39,678 nucleotides of DNA. Source: Geomesophilobacter sediminis (GTDB lineage: Bacteria; Desulfobacterota; Desulfuromonadia; Geobacterales; Geobacteraceae). The notes beneath the pieces were generated by a model. It did not search any database. It saw nothing but the letters and a program-made list of their open reading frames with translations, and was not told where the DNA came from. Shown in pieces: positions 23,409 through 32,284 of this stretch; within the stretch, counting starts at the first letter, position 1, and every line of letters begins with the position of its first letter. The DNA is taken from positions 1-39,678 of the forward strand of contig NZ_JAEMHM010000033.1 of NCBI RefSeq assembly GCF_016458275.1, written 5' to 3'. The translations under genes and the position numbers were made by a program.

Positions 23409-26084
23409 CTAGTAGGTAACCGGGCGCACAATGCGCTTGACGAAGCCGTGGTTACCGTTGCCCTGTGCGGCGGTGTGGTCATCGCAACCACCCCAGGTGT
23501 CAACCAGCGGAACGGTGTCAGCGGCAACGCCATCGACAGCCGGTCCCTTGAGGCCAGCAGTGACGTTGACCTTGATGTTGGTGGAGGTGCCGAGGGTGTA
23601 GCAGCCGCCGCCTGCGCTGGTCAGGGTACCGGAAACGACACCGGTAGCCAGGTTGAACTGGGTGCTGGCAGTCTGCTGCCAGTGCTTCTGCTCCCAGTTG
23701 GTGTCATTGGAGACCGCCTGGGTGGTGAAGGTCCCTTTGGAAGCGGTGGAACCGTTGAAGAACCCGGTAGCGCCCGTGCCGGTGAAGCCACCGAGGGTAC
23801 CCGGAACGTGCTGTGCATCGCCCAGACCCGGGAGGAAGCGCTCTACCTTGGTGGCATTGCCCATGCCGTCGATGTAGTAGCCTTTGGTGGTCGGGGTCAC
23901 GCCGGCAGCGGCCAGAAGGGCGGCCGGGGTGAAGGTGGTGCCGGAAGCGTTGGTCCAGCTGGTGTCTTTAGCGGAACCGTGGATACCGCCGTAGGAGTTG
24001 GCAGCACCGGAGTTGTGGCAGTTGAGGCACTGGATGCCGAAGATGTTGCCGAAGTCGGTGCCCTGCTCGCCGCCTGCGTACCAGGAGACGCCAGCGCCGT
24101 TGTTGCCGGCGGCGATACCGCCGTAGGTAGCACCCGGGGAGTTTGCGCCCGGAACGCCGAAGATACGTACTTCGAACTGGGTACCGTCGGTTGCTTTGCC
24201 GGTGGTGTAGCCGCCGAACGGCAGGGTGTTGCCGATGCCGTTGCAGCGACCGGCCTGGTCGTATTCGCCGGCGTGCGGCTGCTGGCCGTTGCCAGTGTCA
24301 AGACCGGTGCCGATGTAGATGGAGCCGTAGCGGCTGTAAGCGTGGCAGTTGTAGCAGACCAGGAACGCACCGTTCGGGTTGGTGTAGGTGACGGTGTTGT
24401 TGGCGCTGACGGTGAAGGCGTTCTGGGTGTGTTTCTCGTCGGTACCGATGTAGTTACGGAGGAGGTACTCGTTGTTGGAGCCGTGGGCGCCGATCGCGAC
24501 GGTATTGAGGTTGCCTTTGCCGTCGGTGGTCACGCCCGGGGACCACTGGCCGACGGTGTGGCAGTCGCCGCAGTGGAGGGTGGAGTCGTCGCCCAGGCCG
24601 GTAGCGGCGGTGCCGTCGGTGCCGAGCGGAACGTAGAGAGCGTTGAAGTTGCCAGCGTCGTAGATGGTGCTGCGGGCGCCTTTGAGGGTGGCGGAGGAGT
24701 TGGCAGCGAAGGTGCCGGGGCTTGCGATCTGACGTGCGCCGGCGGCGCGGGTACGGCCGGTGTAGCGGGCCCCTTTGACGCCGTGGTGCGAGTTGTTGGT
24801 GGTGTCGAACTGGTTGTCGACGTTGGTGACCGCCGGACGCTGCATCTTGTCGTAGCGGTTGGAGATGGTGTCACCGAACGGGTTGGTCGGGGAAGCAGTC
24901 TTGCCGTTGGCAGCGACGCCGTTGCCGTTGATGTAGGCCTGGATCTGCAGGCTGACCGGGGAGGTTGCGCCGGTAGCGCTGTGGCAGCTCATGCAGAAGT
25001 TGTCCATGGTGGTGTGGTTCGGGGTGGCCGGATCCCAGACCATGTCGGCGTCGGTGTGAGCGTTACGCAGGTGGGTCTTGCTGTCGGCCATATGCTTGGA
25101 GGCGTCGACGGTAACGTTGCCGAAGGAGTCGATGGTGCCTTCAAGGTGGCAGGCGGCGCAGTGAGCGTTGTCAAGGGTGACACCGGTCACGTGGTGGGAC
25201 CACTTGCTGAACTCGGTGGCCGCGGCGCGGACACCGTTGTTGTCCTGAACGAAGCCAGCGCCTGCGTTCTGCGGAATGGAGTGGCAGCCGACGCAGCCCG
25301 CTTTGGCCAGGGCGAAGTTGTGGGTGGAGTGGCAAGCGGTGCAGTCGCCGCCGACGCGCGGGAGGTAGATCTGGTGGTTCGCGTCGCCGGTGGTCACGCC
25401 GTGGCAGGAGGCGCAACGCCCGCTCACTGCCGGGTTGTGATCGTTGTGATTCGGACCGTGGCAGCCGGCGCAGCCGGTGTAGAGGACGCCGGAGGTCGAA
25501 TACTTGGCAAAGGAGGTGAAAGCGGTGTTGGTGTAGTGACCGGACTGCTTGTAGTCAGCGATGAGGTTCTGACCGCCGATGTCGAGGGTCGTCTCATGGC
25601 ACTGCTGGCAGGTGTTGTCCTGGGTCTTCGGGGTCGGGAAGGTCATCACGATCGGGGAGGTCAGGGTGGTGGTAGCCCCCGAGTTGACGGTGACGCCGAT
25701 GGCGAAACCTTCGTAGGTCACGGCGGTGCCGGTGAAGGCCTTGACCGCGAGGGTGACTTTGCCCGGGTAGATCCCGGCGATGGTCCCCTGGTTGGTGGCG
25801 GTGTCAACGGTCCCGCGGACCACCGGAACCGGGTTGCCGTCGATGCCGGTACCGGTCACGGTCACCTGGACAGAGGTGATACCGTTCGGAGCGGTGAGTT
25901 TCACACTTTTGGCGGTGGTTTTGGCGCGATCGCCGCCCCACACGAGTTTTGCATTGACTGCGCCGGGGGTGCCAGTGCCGCCATTACCGCCAAGACCGGC
26001 CAGGTTGTGTGCGCCGCAGCCCGTCATTGCCAGCAAAAATGCGACAAGCAACAAGTAGTGCAGCTTACTCAGATGGTTTCTCAT
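23409..26084 (-). CDS. Decaheme c-type cytochrome lipoprotein, large surface type
   Basis: An 891-residue lipoprotein (lipobox MTGC, Cys23). A Gly-rich linker and an N-terminal beta domain (about 42-145, LVWGGDRAKTTAKSVKL) precede ten CXXCH motifs at about 159, 205, 224, 248, 264, 309, 364, 505, 577 and 686. About 200 C-terminal residues lack hemes. The SLHCGDCHTVGQW-like segment here (STLHCGDCHTVGQWSPG) recalls OmcB-type outer-membrane cytochromes of Geobacter, but I cannot assign a named orthologue. GGAGA lies before the ATG at 26084. It is the last gene of operon 2, before the terminator. It probably sits on the outer-membrane surface and receives electrons from the conduit formed by the upstream gene products. 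Confidence 0.9.
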   Translation of the reverse strand: MRNHLSKLHYLLLVAFLLAMTGCGAHNLAGLGGNGGTGTPGAVNAKLVWGGDRAKTTAKSVKLTAPNGITSVQVTVTGTGIDGNPVPVVRGTVDTATNQGTIAGIYPGKVTLAVKAFTGTAVTYEGFAIGVTVNSGATTTLTSPIVMTFPTPKTQDNTCQQCHETTLDIGGQNLIADYKQSGHYTNTAFTSFAKYSTSGVLYTGCAGCHGPNHNDHNPAVSGRCASCHGVTTGDANHQIYLPRVGGDCTACHSTHNFALAKAGCVGCHSIPQNAGAGFVQDNNGVRAAATEFSKWSHHVTGVTLDNAHCAACHLEGTIDSFGNVTVDASKHMADSKTHLRNAHTDADMVWDPATPNHTTMDNFCMSCHSATGATSPVSLQIQAYINGNGVAANGKTASPTNPFGDTISNRYDKMQRPAVTNVDNQFDTTNNSHHGVKGARYTGRTRAAGARQIASPGTFAANSSATLKGARSTIYDAGNFNALYVPLGTDGTAATGLGDDSTLHCGDCHTVGQWSPGVTTDGKGNLNTVAIGAHGSNNEYLLRNYIGTDEKHTQNAFTVSANNTVTYTNPNGAFLVCYNCHAYSRYGSIYIGTGLDTGNGQQPHAGEYDQAGRCNGIGNTLPFGGYTTGKATDGTQFEVRIFGVPGANSPGATYGGIAAGNNGAGVSWYAGGEQGTDFGNIFGIQCLNCHNSGAANSYGGIHGSAKDTSWTNASGTTFTPAALLAAAGVTPTTKGYYIDGMGNATKVERFLPGLGDAQHVPGTLGGFTGTGATGFFNGSTASKGTFTTQAVSNDTNWEQKHWQQTASTQFNLATGVVSGTLTSAGGGCYTLGTSTNIKVNVTAGLKGPAVDGVAADTVPLVDTWGGCDDHTAAQGNGNHGFVKRIVRPVTY

Positions 26085-26294
26085 CTTGCTTTCTCCTTTG
26101 CTTTTTTGGTTTCCGAACCATGGTCCGTTCTGCCCAATGCAGTTTTCGTTCAATACCCAAAAACTTGTCCTTTGCCCTGCGTTTTCACCTCCATGTTAAA
26201 TAACATCAGTGTTTGGAATGAGTGCGCTTGTGCCCGCAAGCCCCTCAAATCCGGAGTTCCTGAACCTGCCAAGGAATCGTAGGTTTCTCCAGTC

Positions 26295-29200
26295 TCAGTT
26301 CTGAGCGAAGTTTTGGTGGAAGACCAGGCTCCCAATCACGGTCCCGGTCGGGTAGGTGATCCCGCCAGAGACGGCGCCGGTCGGGTAAATCACGCCGCCG
26401 GTGACGGTCCCGGAGGGGTAGATCACCCCGCCGACGACCACACCGTTGCCGTAGCTCGCTCCAGCGGATACCGAACCGGTCGCGTAGAAGACACCGCCGA
26501 TGATGGTACCGGTCGGGTAGGTGACCCCGGTGACCACGAACCCTACCGGGAAGGCGATGCCGCCGACGATGGTGCCGGCCGGATAGGTCACCCCGCCGAT
26601 GACGACTCCGTTCGGGTAGGTAACGCCCCCGATCACGGTTCCGGTCGGGTAGACCACGCCGTTGATCACGGTGGCGCCGGTCGGGTAGGTCACCCCGCCG
26701 ATCACCGAACCCGGGGGATAGGTAATCCCGCCGATAATGGTGCCATCGGGGTAGGTTACTCCGCCGGTGACCACGCCGGGGATCATCGCGATGAAGTCCA
26801 GCCCGCTCACGTTGGCGCTGCGGATGGCAACGGTCTTGGAGGCCGGCGTGAAGACGTAGGTGCCGGTGCTCCCCGGGGTGCAGACCAGGGTGTAGCTCGT
26901 GTTGTTGGCCAGACCGGCGATGACGTAGCTCCCGTTGGCGTCGGTGACCGCGGTGGTGGTGCTCTGGTCGGTAGCGCTGGTGGCGGTCACCGTGATGCCG
27001 GCCAGTCCGTCGCCGTTGATGGTCACCTTACCGAACAGGTAGAAACCGTTGGCCGCCGCGGTGGTCACGCTGACGGTGTTGCTCGGGTCGGAGACGAGAC
27101 CGGAGGTGTTGACCGCGGCGACGCTGTACTGGTAGGCGGTGGACCCGACCACCGCAGTGTCGGTGTAGGTGGTCCCGGTAACCTGGGCGATCTGCAGCCC
27201 GTTGCGGAAGACGAAGTAACCCGCGATGTCGGTGTCGGCCGGCGCGGTCCAGGTCAGTTTGACCGAGAAGCTGGTGACGTCGCTGTCGGCGGGAGTTGCC
27301 AGCGTGGGTGCGCCCGGTTTGTTGTTGTTCAAAGGCGTCGAGGCCGGAATCTGCAGGGCGACGAAGACGTCGCTGGCCGCGGAGCGAACCCCGCCGCTGC
27401 TGACCGCCTTGAGCCAGTAGGCGTAGACCGAACCCGAGACGACCGCGGTGTCGACGTACGCCGGCTGCACGCCTGCGCCCGCCGGGAAGACCACGGTGGC
27501 GATCTTGAGGGTGTCGCCGTTCCCCATGTTCTTGCGGTAGATCTCGTAGATCACGAAGCTGTCGCCGGCGGCCGGGGTCGACGCGGTCCAGGTCAGCGGC
27601 ACCGAGTTGCTGGTCGGGGTGCCGGCCCGCAGGTTGGTCGGAATGGACGGGGCCGTGGTGGCGCCGCCGGTACCGGCCGGGGTGGTGACGTTCAGAGCGT
27701 CGGAGAGCTGGGACTCGAGCCGTGCCCCGGAGGTGGTGGTGAAGGTGTAGCTCACCTGGTAGCTGTAGGTGGAATTCGGGAAGACGCTGCCGTCGGTGAA
27801 GCTCATGGTGGTCGCGTTGGCGGCCGGGAGCAGCCCCGAGGCGATCAGGACGCCGTCCTGGTACACGTTGTAGGTGACGTCGGTGCCGGTGACGGTGTTC
27901 CATTTCAGGGTGACCCCGGTGGCGGTGGCCGGAGCGCTCGGGTCCTGGATCAGGCCGGCCACAAAAGCCGGGGCCGGATCGGTGGCGGCGCTTGCGGTGC
28001 GGACGGTGAGGGTGTTGGAGGCGCCGGAGAGGTTCCCGTTGGCATCGGCGGCCTTCACGTAGTAGGTGTACTGGGTGAGCGGCTCCAGCCCGGTGTCGGC
28101 GAAGGTGGTGCCGGTGACCCCGGCCGGGGTGACCAGCTGGGCGTCGCGGTAGACGTAGTAGCGGGAGGCCGGGATCTGGGTTCCGTCCGCCGCGGTCTTC
28201 ATCGCCTGTTTCCACTGCAGGTTGTTCTGGGTCGCGCTGAAGGCGACCCGGACCAGGTTGGTCGGAGCGGCCGGCGCCACGGTGTCGAGCGAGGTCAGGG
28301 TGACTACCTGGACGATGTTGCTCTCGGGGGAGAAGTTCCGGGAGCGGTCGAAGGCGATCACCTTGTAGCTGTAGTGCGACTGCGGGGCGACGTTCAGATC
28401 GGTGAAGGTGGTGGTATCGGCCGCGACGGAGCCTACCGAGACGAAGACGTTGGACTGGTCGGCGCGGCAGATGACGTAGCCGTCAAGATCGGCGTCGGCA
28501 ACGGCGCTCCAGTTCAGCACGACCTGGCGGGCGCCGACGGTGGCGGTCGGGGCGGTCAGGCCGGTCGGGGCGGCGGGAGCGGTGGTGTCGGCAACCAGGG
28601 CCGGATCCGCCTGAAGAGCCGTCGTCTGGGCGTTGGAGATGCCGGTGATGATGGTCGCGCTCGGGACGTACTCGCCGGGGAGGCTCCCCTGTGCCTTCAG
28701 CGTTACCGTGACGGTCTGGATGCTGTTCTTGATGTCGCCGGCAAGAGTGCCGAGCGGAGCGGTCATCTTGAGGACCAGTGCGGGAAGGTCACCGTCCAGG
28801 GTGGCAATCGCGGAAATGGTCACCAGCAGGTCCTGCTGCTCCTTGGAAGTAGCCAGATCGGTGGCACTGGCGGGAGGAGGCGTGGTGGAAAAGTTCGGCC
28901 CGAAGAAGTTCTCCAGGATCAGCGTCGCGGCACGCAGGTTGCTGTCGGTGAAGCCGCCGTTCCCGGCCATGCTGTTCACGTTGACGTACTGGTAGAGCGC
29001 CTCGGTCGCCAGGCTGAGCATCACCGGGGGCAGCGGCCCGTCGGCAAGCAGGGATGCCGGGACCACCGCTCTCAGGATGGTGGTGTTCCCCCCAACCGTC
29101 GTGGCGAAAAGCTGCTTGGCCCGCTTGGCGACGGAAGCCGTCCCCTGCACCAGGACCGCCCCTTGGTAGTTGGCCGGGATGCGCAGCGAGTAGGAGCCGT

Positions 29201-29450
29201 CGCTGCCGCTGGTCACCTTGGCGGGGTTGATGCTGAGCGGGGTCGTGGACCCGTCCGCGCCAAGGGCAAACGCCTCAACCTGCACTCCCGACGCCGGCAT
29301 TCCCGTGGTGGCATTGGATACCACACCGGAGATGGTCTTGGTGGCGACATTGTTCTGGGAGCTGCCGAAGTCGCCGCACCCGAAAAGGAGCAGCGATAAA
29401 GAGGCGAGCAGGAGCGCTCCTAACCAGTACCTCTTCAAATTAACCCGCAT
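26295..29450 (-). CDS. Large lipoprotein with fibronectin III domains and C-terminal 11-residue repeats
   Basis: A 1051-residue lipoprotein (lipobox LFGC, Cys25). A carboxypeptidase-regulatory-like domain (about 38-110, TISGVVSNATTGMPASGVQV) is followed by a helical segment (about 130-285), then about five fibronectin type III domains (about 288-800, for example DADLDGYVICRADQ, DTDIAGYFVFRNG), a second carboxypeptidase-regulatory-like domain (about 805-885), and 13 tandem 11-residue repeats of IGGVTYPTGTV type (895-1038). No heme motif is present. It lies between two cytochrome-lipoprotein gene groups of operon 2, so it may be a surface scaffold or adhesin that holds the extracellular cytochrome. 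Function is inference only. Confidence 0.87.
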   Translation of the reverse strand: MRVNLKRYWLGALLLASLSLLLFGCGDFGSSQNNVATKTISGVVSNATTGMPASGVQVEAFALGADGSTTPLSINPAKVTSGSDGSYSLRIPANYQGAVLVQGTASVAKRAKQLFATTVGGNTTILRAVVPASLLADGPLPPVMLSLATEALYQYVNVNSMAGNGGFTDSNLRAATLILENFFGPNFSTTPPPASATDLATSKEQQDLLVTISAIATLDGDLPALVLKMTAPLGTLAGDIKNSIQTVTVTLKAQGSLPGEYVPSATIITGISNAQTTALQADPALVADTTAPAAPTGLTAPTATVGARQVVLNWSAVADADLDGYVICRADQSNVFVSVGSVAADTTTFTDLNVAPQSHYSYKVIAFDRSRNFSPESNIVQVVTLTSLDTVAPAAPTNLVRVAFSATQNNLQWKQAMKTAADGTQIPASRYYVYRDAQLVTPAGVTGTTFADTGLEPLTQYTYYVKAADANGNLSGASNTLTVRTASAATDPAPAFVAGLIQDPSAPATATGVTLKWNTVTGTDVTYNVYQDGVLIASGLLPAANATTMSFTDGSVFPNSTYSYQVSYTFTTTSGARLESQLSDALNVTTPAGTGGATTAPSIPTNLRAGTPTSNSVPLTWTASTPAAGDSFVIYEIYRKNMGNGDTLKIATVVFPAGAGVQPAYVDTAVVSGSVYAYWLKAVSSGGVRSAASDVFVALQIPASTPLNNNKPGAPTLATPADSDVTSFSVKLTWTAPADTDIAGYFVFRNGLQIAQVTGTTYTDTAVVGSTAYQYSVAAVNTSGLVSDPSNTVSVTTAAANGFYLFGKVTINGDGLAGITVTATSATDQSTTTAVTDANGSYVIAGLANNTSYTLVCTPGSTGTYVFTPASKTVAIRSANVSGLDFIAMIPGVVTGGVTYPDGTIIGGITYPPGSVIGGVTYPTGATVINGVVYPTGTVIGGVTYPNGVVIGGVTYPAGTIVGGIAFPVGFVVTGVTYPTGTIIGGVFYATGSVSAGASYGNGVVVGGVIYPSGTVTGGVIYPTGAVSGGITYPTGTVIGSLVFHQNFAQN
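26337..26768 (-). repeat. 33-bp coding repeat (13 units of an 11-residue motif)
   Basis: The units read consensus IGGVTYPTGTV; twelve have 11 residues and one has 12. Gly2/Gly3, Tyr5, Pro6 and Gly8 are the conserved positions. The regular short period with beta-branched residues on either side of Gly and YP turns is what a beta-solenoid would show. Confidence 0.9.
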
Positions 29451-29543
29451 ACAACGCCTCCTTCTGTATATCTGTGATTTTTAGTCATCGTCGAAGGTAT
29501 GAGCACCCGTGGTGCTGCTGTTCGTCCGGAAGCCTTCGGCCTC

Positions 29544-30458
29544 CTACAATCCGAAATTGACCGTGTTGCCGCCCGACGGGACCTGAATGTCGTGCCCCGT
29601 CACCGTTGCGTCCATCAGGATGGCGTCCCCCCAGGCATAGCCCGGATAGGAGTACGCGCCAAGCTTCGGTGTCAGGAGGTAGTAACGCTCCGGCAAGCCG
29701 GGGAAGGCATATTTGCCGGTTGCGTCGCTGACCGCGGTGTAAATGAAGCCGCTCACCAGGGGGTCGCTCAGGGTCAGGATCACCCCGCTCACCGCCGCCC
29801 CGGTATCGGTGCGGATCGTTCCGGACAGGCCGTACGCCGCGACGTCGCCGGTGAAATCGGCGGTGATGTCCGCCCCGTTCGGGGTGACCGAGCGGTTTGC
29901 CGGGGTGAAGGTGATCCCCCCCAGCGGATGGTGGGGAGTCAGCAGGTACTCCCTCCCGTTTTGCAGCCCGGAGAGGGTGTAGGCCCCGGAGGCGTCGCAA
30001 ACCGCCGTGGCGGCGACGGAGCCTGCGACGACGTCGGTCGCCGTGACGGTCGCGCCGCTTAATCCGGCGAGGTTGGCCGCGCGAACCGCCCCGGCCACCT
30101 CGAACTTGGTGCCGGCGAAGTCGGCGACCGCTCCGGCGCTGCCGGTCACCGTGACGATCCGGCTCGCCGGGGTGAAGGCATACCCCTCCAGGGAGGGGGT
30201 AACCACGTAGTTGCCGGGGGCCAACCCGGGGAAGCTCTTCTGGCCGCTCCCCCCGCAGTTGTCCGAGATGGACGCAGTGCCGGCAACGGTGAGTCGCACC
30301 ACCCCGGGGTTGGCGACCCCGGAAACCTTCACCAGGATCGTGTTGGCCGGTGCGGTTTCGGCTGCGGAACCTCCCCCCCCGCCGCAACCGAAGAGGAACA
30401 ACGGTAACAACGCGCCGAGGGTGAAAAGCAGGATGTTTCTCGCAATGCCGGTCTTCAA
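29544..30458 (-). CDS. Lipoprotein with three carboxypeptidase-regulatory-like beta-sandwich domains
   Basis: A 304-residue lipoprotein (lipobox LFGC, Cys25, followed by six Gly). Three beta-sandwich repeats follow, at about 42-125, 125-205 and 212-300, each ending in a pattern such as G-YTFTPAS, ITFTPANRSVTPNGADITADF, or KYAFPGLPERYYLLTPK. These resemble carboxypeptidase-regulatory/CarboxypepD_reg-like folds. There is no heme motif. The start is TTG with GAGGA eight bases upstream. It lies between the 428-residue cytochrome and the fibronectin lipoprotein genes, about 60-90 bases from each, so it belongs to operon 2. Likely a surface structural component; the ligand or partner is unknown. 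Confidence 0.83.
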   Translation of the reverse strand: MKTGIARNILLFTLGALLPLFLFGCGGGGGSAAETAPANTILVKVSGVANPGVVRLTVAGTASISDNCGGSGQKSFPGLAPGNYVVTPSLEGYAFTPASRIVTVTGSAGAVADFAGTKFEVAGAVRAANLAGLSGATVTATDVVAGSVAATAVCDASGAYTLSGLQNGREYLLTPHHPLGGITFTPANRSVTPNGADITADFTGDVAAYGLSGTIRTDTGAAVSGVILTLSDPLVSGFIYTAVSDATGKYAFPGLPERYYLLTPKLGAYSYPGYAWGDAILMDATVTGHDIQVPSGGNTVNFGL

Positions 30459-30514
30459 ATCAGTTTCCTCAAAATGCTGCTGACGACTTCCTTGCTATCA
30501 GGCTGGGCCAACCG

Positions 30515-31801
30515 CTAGTTGGTCGGCCACGGCGCCGGATTGACGGCGCGGCTGTTGGGATCCTGGCTGAGCAGCGTCGCATGGCAGCTGTTGGTGCAGT
30601 TGAACAGGTTGGTCACGTCCGACGGGACGTAGGAGGAGATCGCCCCTCCACCGCCGGCGTTGAGCGTGCTCCGTGCCGAAACCTCGAAGCCCGGGGTGGT
30701 CAGAGTGCCGAAATGCTGGTTCACCCCGGCAACCGTGGTGAGCAGATTATGGCAGTCGGTGCAGAAGATCGCCGCGTTGTTCTTGCCCGGGAGCGGGTTG
30801 GGGAGCGCCAGGTGGAGCTGGTGCAGGTTCGCCGACTGTACGTTGCCGGAGAAATAGTCGTTGTACTGCGCCGCGGCCGTTCCTTTGAAGCTGTGGCAGC
30901 TGGTGCAGGCGGTGGTGATGTCGGCGTAGCTCGCCGTCCAGGCCGGGGTGGTTTTGCCGCCGTGGCAGATGGCGCCGACGCAGGTCCCCTGGCTGTAGCC
31001 GAAGCTGCCGTTTTGGGCCGCAGCGTTGCCGGCCAGTTTGAGGAACGCGATGCCGTCGGAAGGCGCCGTCGCGTGCTTGGCCGTGCCGCTGCCGTAGCCG
31101 GAATGGCAGGTCGCGCAGGTCACCCCGGTGAAGCCCAGGTGCACGAGGTGCGCGCCGGGGCGGTTGGGGCGGCCGGTGATGTTGTTGGTGGCGCCGTCGG
31201 GGCCGGTGAGGCTGCCGCCGGCGTTCTTGTTGGTGTGGCAGGAGACGCAGTTGCTGGAAGAACCGGCAGCCGCGGGGCTCGTGACGTGGCACATCATGCC
31301 GTAGCGGAGAAAGTTGTCGCTGCTGGTCAGGCAGGACGGCGCATCGGCCGGGCCGGAGGCGGTGCCGGCAACCGAGTGGCAGGGCCCGCAGGCGGTCCCC
31401 AGCGTTGCCGAGCCGGCTACCGGCTGGCCGTTGAAGGTGGAGAAGCCGTGGAAATTGCCGCTGGTCTTGTCGAGCCATCCGGTGGGATGACCGAGTTTCT
31501 TGTCGGCGTTGGGGTGGCAGGAGATGCCGTTCCACTGCGCGGTAAAGCAACTCACGTTGGCGACGCCACCGTCCAAAAGCGCACCATGGCACTGGGAGCA
31601 GGAGGTGGTGTTGGTGGTCTGGGCGCTCCCGCCATTGGCCTCTTTGTAGGCGGCGGCGTGCTGCACCACCCAATCGGAGGGGTGATGCCCTTCGGCGTCG
31701 ACGCCGGGAGCGGCGTCACCATTGCCGTTGGCACAGGCGGACAGTGCGGCGAGCGCCAGGGAGACAGAAGCAATCTTGATGATGGACGTGATCTTCGGCA
31801 T
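30515..31801 (-). CDS. Multiheme c-type cytochrome lipoprotein with non-standard heme motifs
   Basis: A 428-residue lipoprotein (lipobox LSAC, Cys23). Six CXXCH motifs lie at about 68, 138, 185, 229, 299 and 347. In addition there are CVGAICH (CX4CH, 274-280), CTNSCH (CX3CH, 402-407), C85-X9-C95-H and C157-X13-C171-H. The CX4CH pattern places it with the Geobacter CxxxxCH...CXXCH cytochromes, like the smaller protein at 5774-6397. Up to ten hemes are possible, six of them certain by motif. GGAGAGGG precedes the ATG. It lies nine bases after the 5-heme gene in operon 2. With the barrel and 5-heme protein it should form the outer-membrane electron conduit; the long spacers would need a tolerant heme-ligation system. 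Confidence 0.9.
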   Translation of the reverse strand: MPKITSIIKIASVSLALAALSACANGNGDAAPGVDAEGHHPSDWVVQHAAAYKEANGGSAQTTNTTSCSQCHGALLDGGVANVSCFTAQWNGISCHPNADKKLGHPTGWLDKTSGNFHGFSTFNGQPVAGSATLGTACGPCHSVAGTASGPADAPSCLTSSDNFLRYGMMCHVTSPAAAGSSSNCVSCHTNKNAGGSLTGPDGATNNITGRPNRPGAHLVHLGFTGVTCATCHSGYGSGTAKHATAPSDGIAFLKLAGNAAAQNGSFGYSQGTCVGAICHGGKTTPAWTASYADITTACTSCHSFKGTAAAQYNDYFSGNVQSANLHQLHLALPNPLPGKNNAAIFCTDCHNLLTTVAGVNQHFGTLTTPGFEVSARSTLNAGGGGAISSYVPSDVTNLFNCTNSCHATLLSQDPNSRAVNPAPWPTN

Positions 31802-31810
31802 ATCCCTCTC

Positions 31811-32284
31811 CTATCGGTGGCAGGCGACGCAACGCCCGTTATTGGCCCGGCCGTGGCAGCGGTAGCAGCTTTCGGGATCGAGCTTCCCTTCGATCTTGTG
31901 CATCGTCAGGAAGTCACCGCGGTGCGGGGCCATCCGGTCGGGACGGTCGCTCAGCATCTCGGCCGGCTTTATCACGGTCTTGTTGGTGTGGCAGTCCGCA
32001 CAGAAGGAGACCTTGTGGCAGGTCGCGCACAGCGTCGTGTTGTCCGTGGAGGCGTAGAACCGGTGGTTCTGGATGAAGATCCGGGTGTGGTTGAAGGCCG
32101 CATAGGGCTTCAGGGTTCCCTTCTGCTGGTCCTCATGGCACTCCGAGCAGCTTACCGGCCCTTCGGCCAGTTCCTCGGGGTGGGTCGCCGGGAGGTTCGG
32201 CAGCGCCTTCATCTGGGCGCAGGCGGCGGAAAGGGCGATCAGCCCGAAAAGCGCCAGAACAGGGAATATCTTGAGCCGGTTCAT
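31811..32284 (-). CDS. Five-heme c-type cytochrome lipoprotein, paralogue of operon 1 protein
   Basis: A 157-residue lipoprotein (lipobox SAAC, Cys22) with CXXCH at about residues 46, 86, 95, 140 and 152. The closing block PHRGDFLTMHKIEGKL, followed by the last two hemes (CYRCHGRANNGRCVACHR), matches the protein at 6385-6819 nearly residue for residue in spacing. The ATG overlaps the barrel stop as TAATG, implying coupled translation. As in operon 1 it lies directly downstream of the barrel gene and upstream of the CX4CH cytochrome gene, which is strong evidence for a duplicated three-gene module. Confidence 0.92.
   Translation of the reverse strand: MNRLKIFPVLALFGLIALSAACAQMKALPNLPATHPEELAEGPVSCSECHEDQQKGTLKPYAAFNHTRIFIQNHRFYASTDNTTLCATCHKVSFCADCHTNKTVIKPAEMLSDRPDRMAPHRGDFLTMHKIEGKLDPESCYRCHGRANNGRCVACHR

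Noticed and set aside
23379-26282. 967-residue Val/Gly-rich frame on the plus strand opposite the decaheme cytochrome
   Set aside because: Low-complexity antisense shadow of the real cytochrome gene, with no ribosome-binding site or recognisable domain.
26313-29399. 1028-residue Gly/Asp/Val-rich frame on the plus strand opposite the fibronectin lipoprotein
   Set aside because: Antisense shadow; the minus-strand frame has a lipobox, known domains and a regular repeat.
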